Positions 5,071 through 5,840 of a DNA stretch of 5,840 bases are shown here, one piece after another. A model generated the notes under the pieces. It had not been told where the DNA came from. It ran no database searches and saw nothing but the letters and a program-made list of their open reading frames with translations. Position 1 is the stretch's first letter. The number at the start of each line of letters is the position of its first letter. The stretch covers positions 1 through 5,840 of the forward strand of contig CALIBA010000309.1 in NCBI GenBank assembly GCA_938045435.1. The letters are read 5' to 3'. Position numbers and translations under genes: made by a program. This stretch comes from an uncultured Selenomonas sp. GTDB taxonomy: Bacteria > Bacillota > Negativicutes > Selenomonadales > Selenomonadaceae.

Positions 5071-5145
5071 GAACCCCCTATACGATCAACGGAAAAGAGG
5101 TTCGCAGATGCCGTTTGTTTATGATAAAGAATAGAACCTACGATA

Positions 5146-5815
5146 TTACTTGCCTACAATCCTGTCAAAGATACGCGCAGTCTCTCGCTTCATGTCATCC
5201 GTATCGTGCGTATAGAGATTCTGCGTAATGGTTGCATCTGCATGGACGAGATACGCGGCAACGTCGACAGGCTTTGCCCCCGCCTCGATAAGACGCGTCG
5301 CATGGGTATGGCGGAAGCTGTGTGAGTTGAGGGATGGAGATCCCCGTCACTGGATTCGATGAGATAAGTTCAGCAGGATAGACAGCGTATTTCATCGACA
5401 TGGAGAGGATTGCCCTTGCAAGGTGAATTGTCTTGTAGGCATAGCCCTTCTTTGCGAGTTCGCGCAGCCACACATCCACGTTGCGCGGTCGGATGTCCTG
5501 CACATTCAGCTCACCGAGGTAAGGAAGAATGCGCGCGTGAACGGTGTTCTCGTAGGAACTGTAAGTACTGCGCTTGAGATTCGCCTGCATGACATTTTCA
5601 AGCCATGCGGTGAGATAATCACACAGATTCACACGCTCCGACGTGATGCCGATGTTGCCGCTCTTCCAGTCGGCGTATGCTTTAATGCCTGCCTCGTATG
5701 CGTCGTTTTTGTTGGCATAGCCTCCTTTCTCCTTCATCCGTCGCGGGTTTCTTCCAATCTCGAAACTGTACGAGAATGTATTCCCACGCTTGCGGATCCT
5801 GATTTTATTGGACAT
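5146..5815 (-). pseudogene. Tyrosine recombinase (phage/ICE integrase) with an internal deletion and frameshift
   Basis: Intact relatives cut and rejoin DNA at attachment sites to integrate a phage or conjugative element. The first 162 residues (5815 to about 5330) are sound: an N-terminal arm-binding domain (IRIRKRGNTFSYSFEIG, GGYANKNDAYEAG) and the helical core-binding domain (TYSSYENTVHARILPYLGEL to NPVTGISIP). Thereafter the frame gives a cysteine/arginine-rich tail (to 5195) unlike the family. A different frame from about 5331 to the TAA at 5148-5146 encodes the true C-terminus: SLNSHSFRHTHATRLIEAGA, then VHAD and NLYTH with the nucleophilic tyrosine. The catalytic segment with the first arginine and the lysine is absent, roughly 140 residues by comparison with usual lengths near 370-390. 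The ATG at 5815 has AAGGAGG (5830-5824) 8 nt upstream, so decay is recent enough to leave the start intact. The truncated protein cannot recombine DNA. Confidence 0.88.
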
Positions 5816-5840
5816 AAATAAAACCTCCTTGATATAGGAG

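Noticed and set aside
5012..5111. Inverted copies of GCAGATG (5105-5111 and 5012-5018) as attachment-site or operator arms
   Set aside because: Seven bases only, with unequal flanks; chance is likely and they do not coincide with the integrase end.
4989..5145. Possible lysine riboswitch or T-box ahead of lysC
   Set aside because: The promoter at 5070-5042 leaves only about 47 nt of leader, far shorter than either element, and no conserved motif is visible.

Overview
All genes in this window are read from the minus strand. In transcription order (right to left) they are an integrase remnant, aspartokinase (lysC), a class I aminotransferase, the ribosomal pair rplM-rpsI, an Rrf2-family regulator and the start of thiC. 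The sequence suggests a bacterium of the Firmicutes line, probably a Negativicute of the Selenomonas/Veillonella type. The grounds are strong AGGAGG-type ribosome binding sites, sigma-A promoters with 17-bp spacers, a CymR-like Rrf2 protein, a Bacillus-style two-product aspartokinase and a TPP riboswitch that ends in an intrinsic terminator. The genus is inferred from protein flavour only; no marker in the window fixes it.

Right edge (5146-5840): a tyrosine recombinase gene with a good start and ribosome binding site. It has lost the middle of its catalytic domain and changes frame near 5330, so it is a decayed relic of a phage or integrative element. Middle (2410-5070): lysC with its own promoter and a strong internal ribosome binding site that should give a separate regulatory beta subunit, then an AspC/TyrB-like aminotransferase with its own promoter. 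Together they are compatible with aspartate supply and entry into the lysine/threonine/methionine pathway.

1428-2413: the rplM-rpsI operon. Its likely promoter has its -35 box on the stop codon of the aminotransferase and its spacer and -10 box inside a perfect 24-bp A/T palindrome. An untranslated leader of about 90 nt follows, with competing stems, as expected for an L13-controlled leader. A strong hairpin terminator closes the operon and directly abuts the promoter of the Rrf2 regulator (849-1292).

Left edge (1-784): a consensus promoter, TPP riboswitch, intrinsic terminator and the first 197 codons of thiC, which runs off the window.

I see no undescribed defence or mobile system. The most informative points are regulatory: the dual start in lysC, the palindromic rplM promoter and leader, and the integrase deletion. 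All folds and promoters were read by eye.
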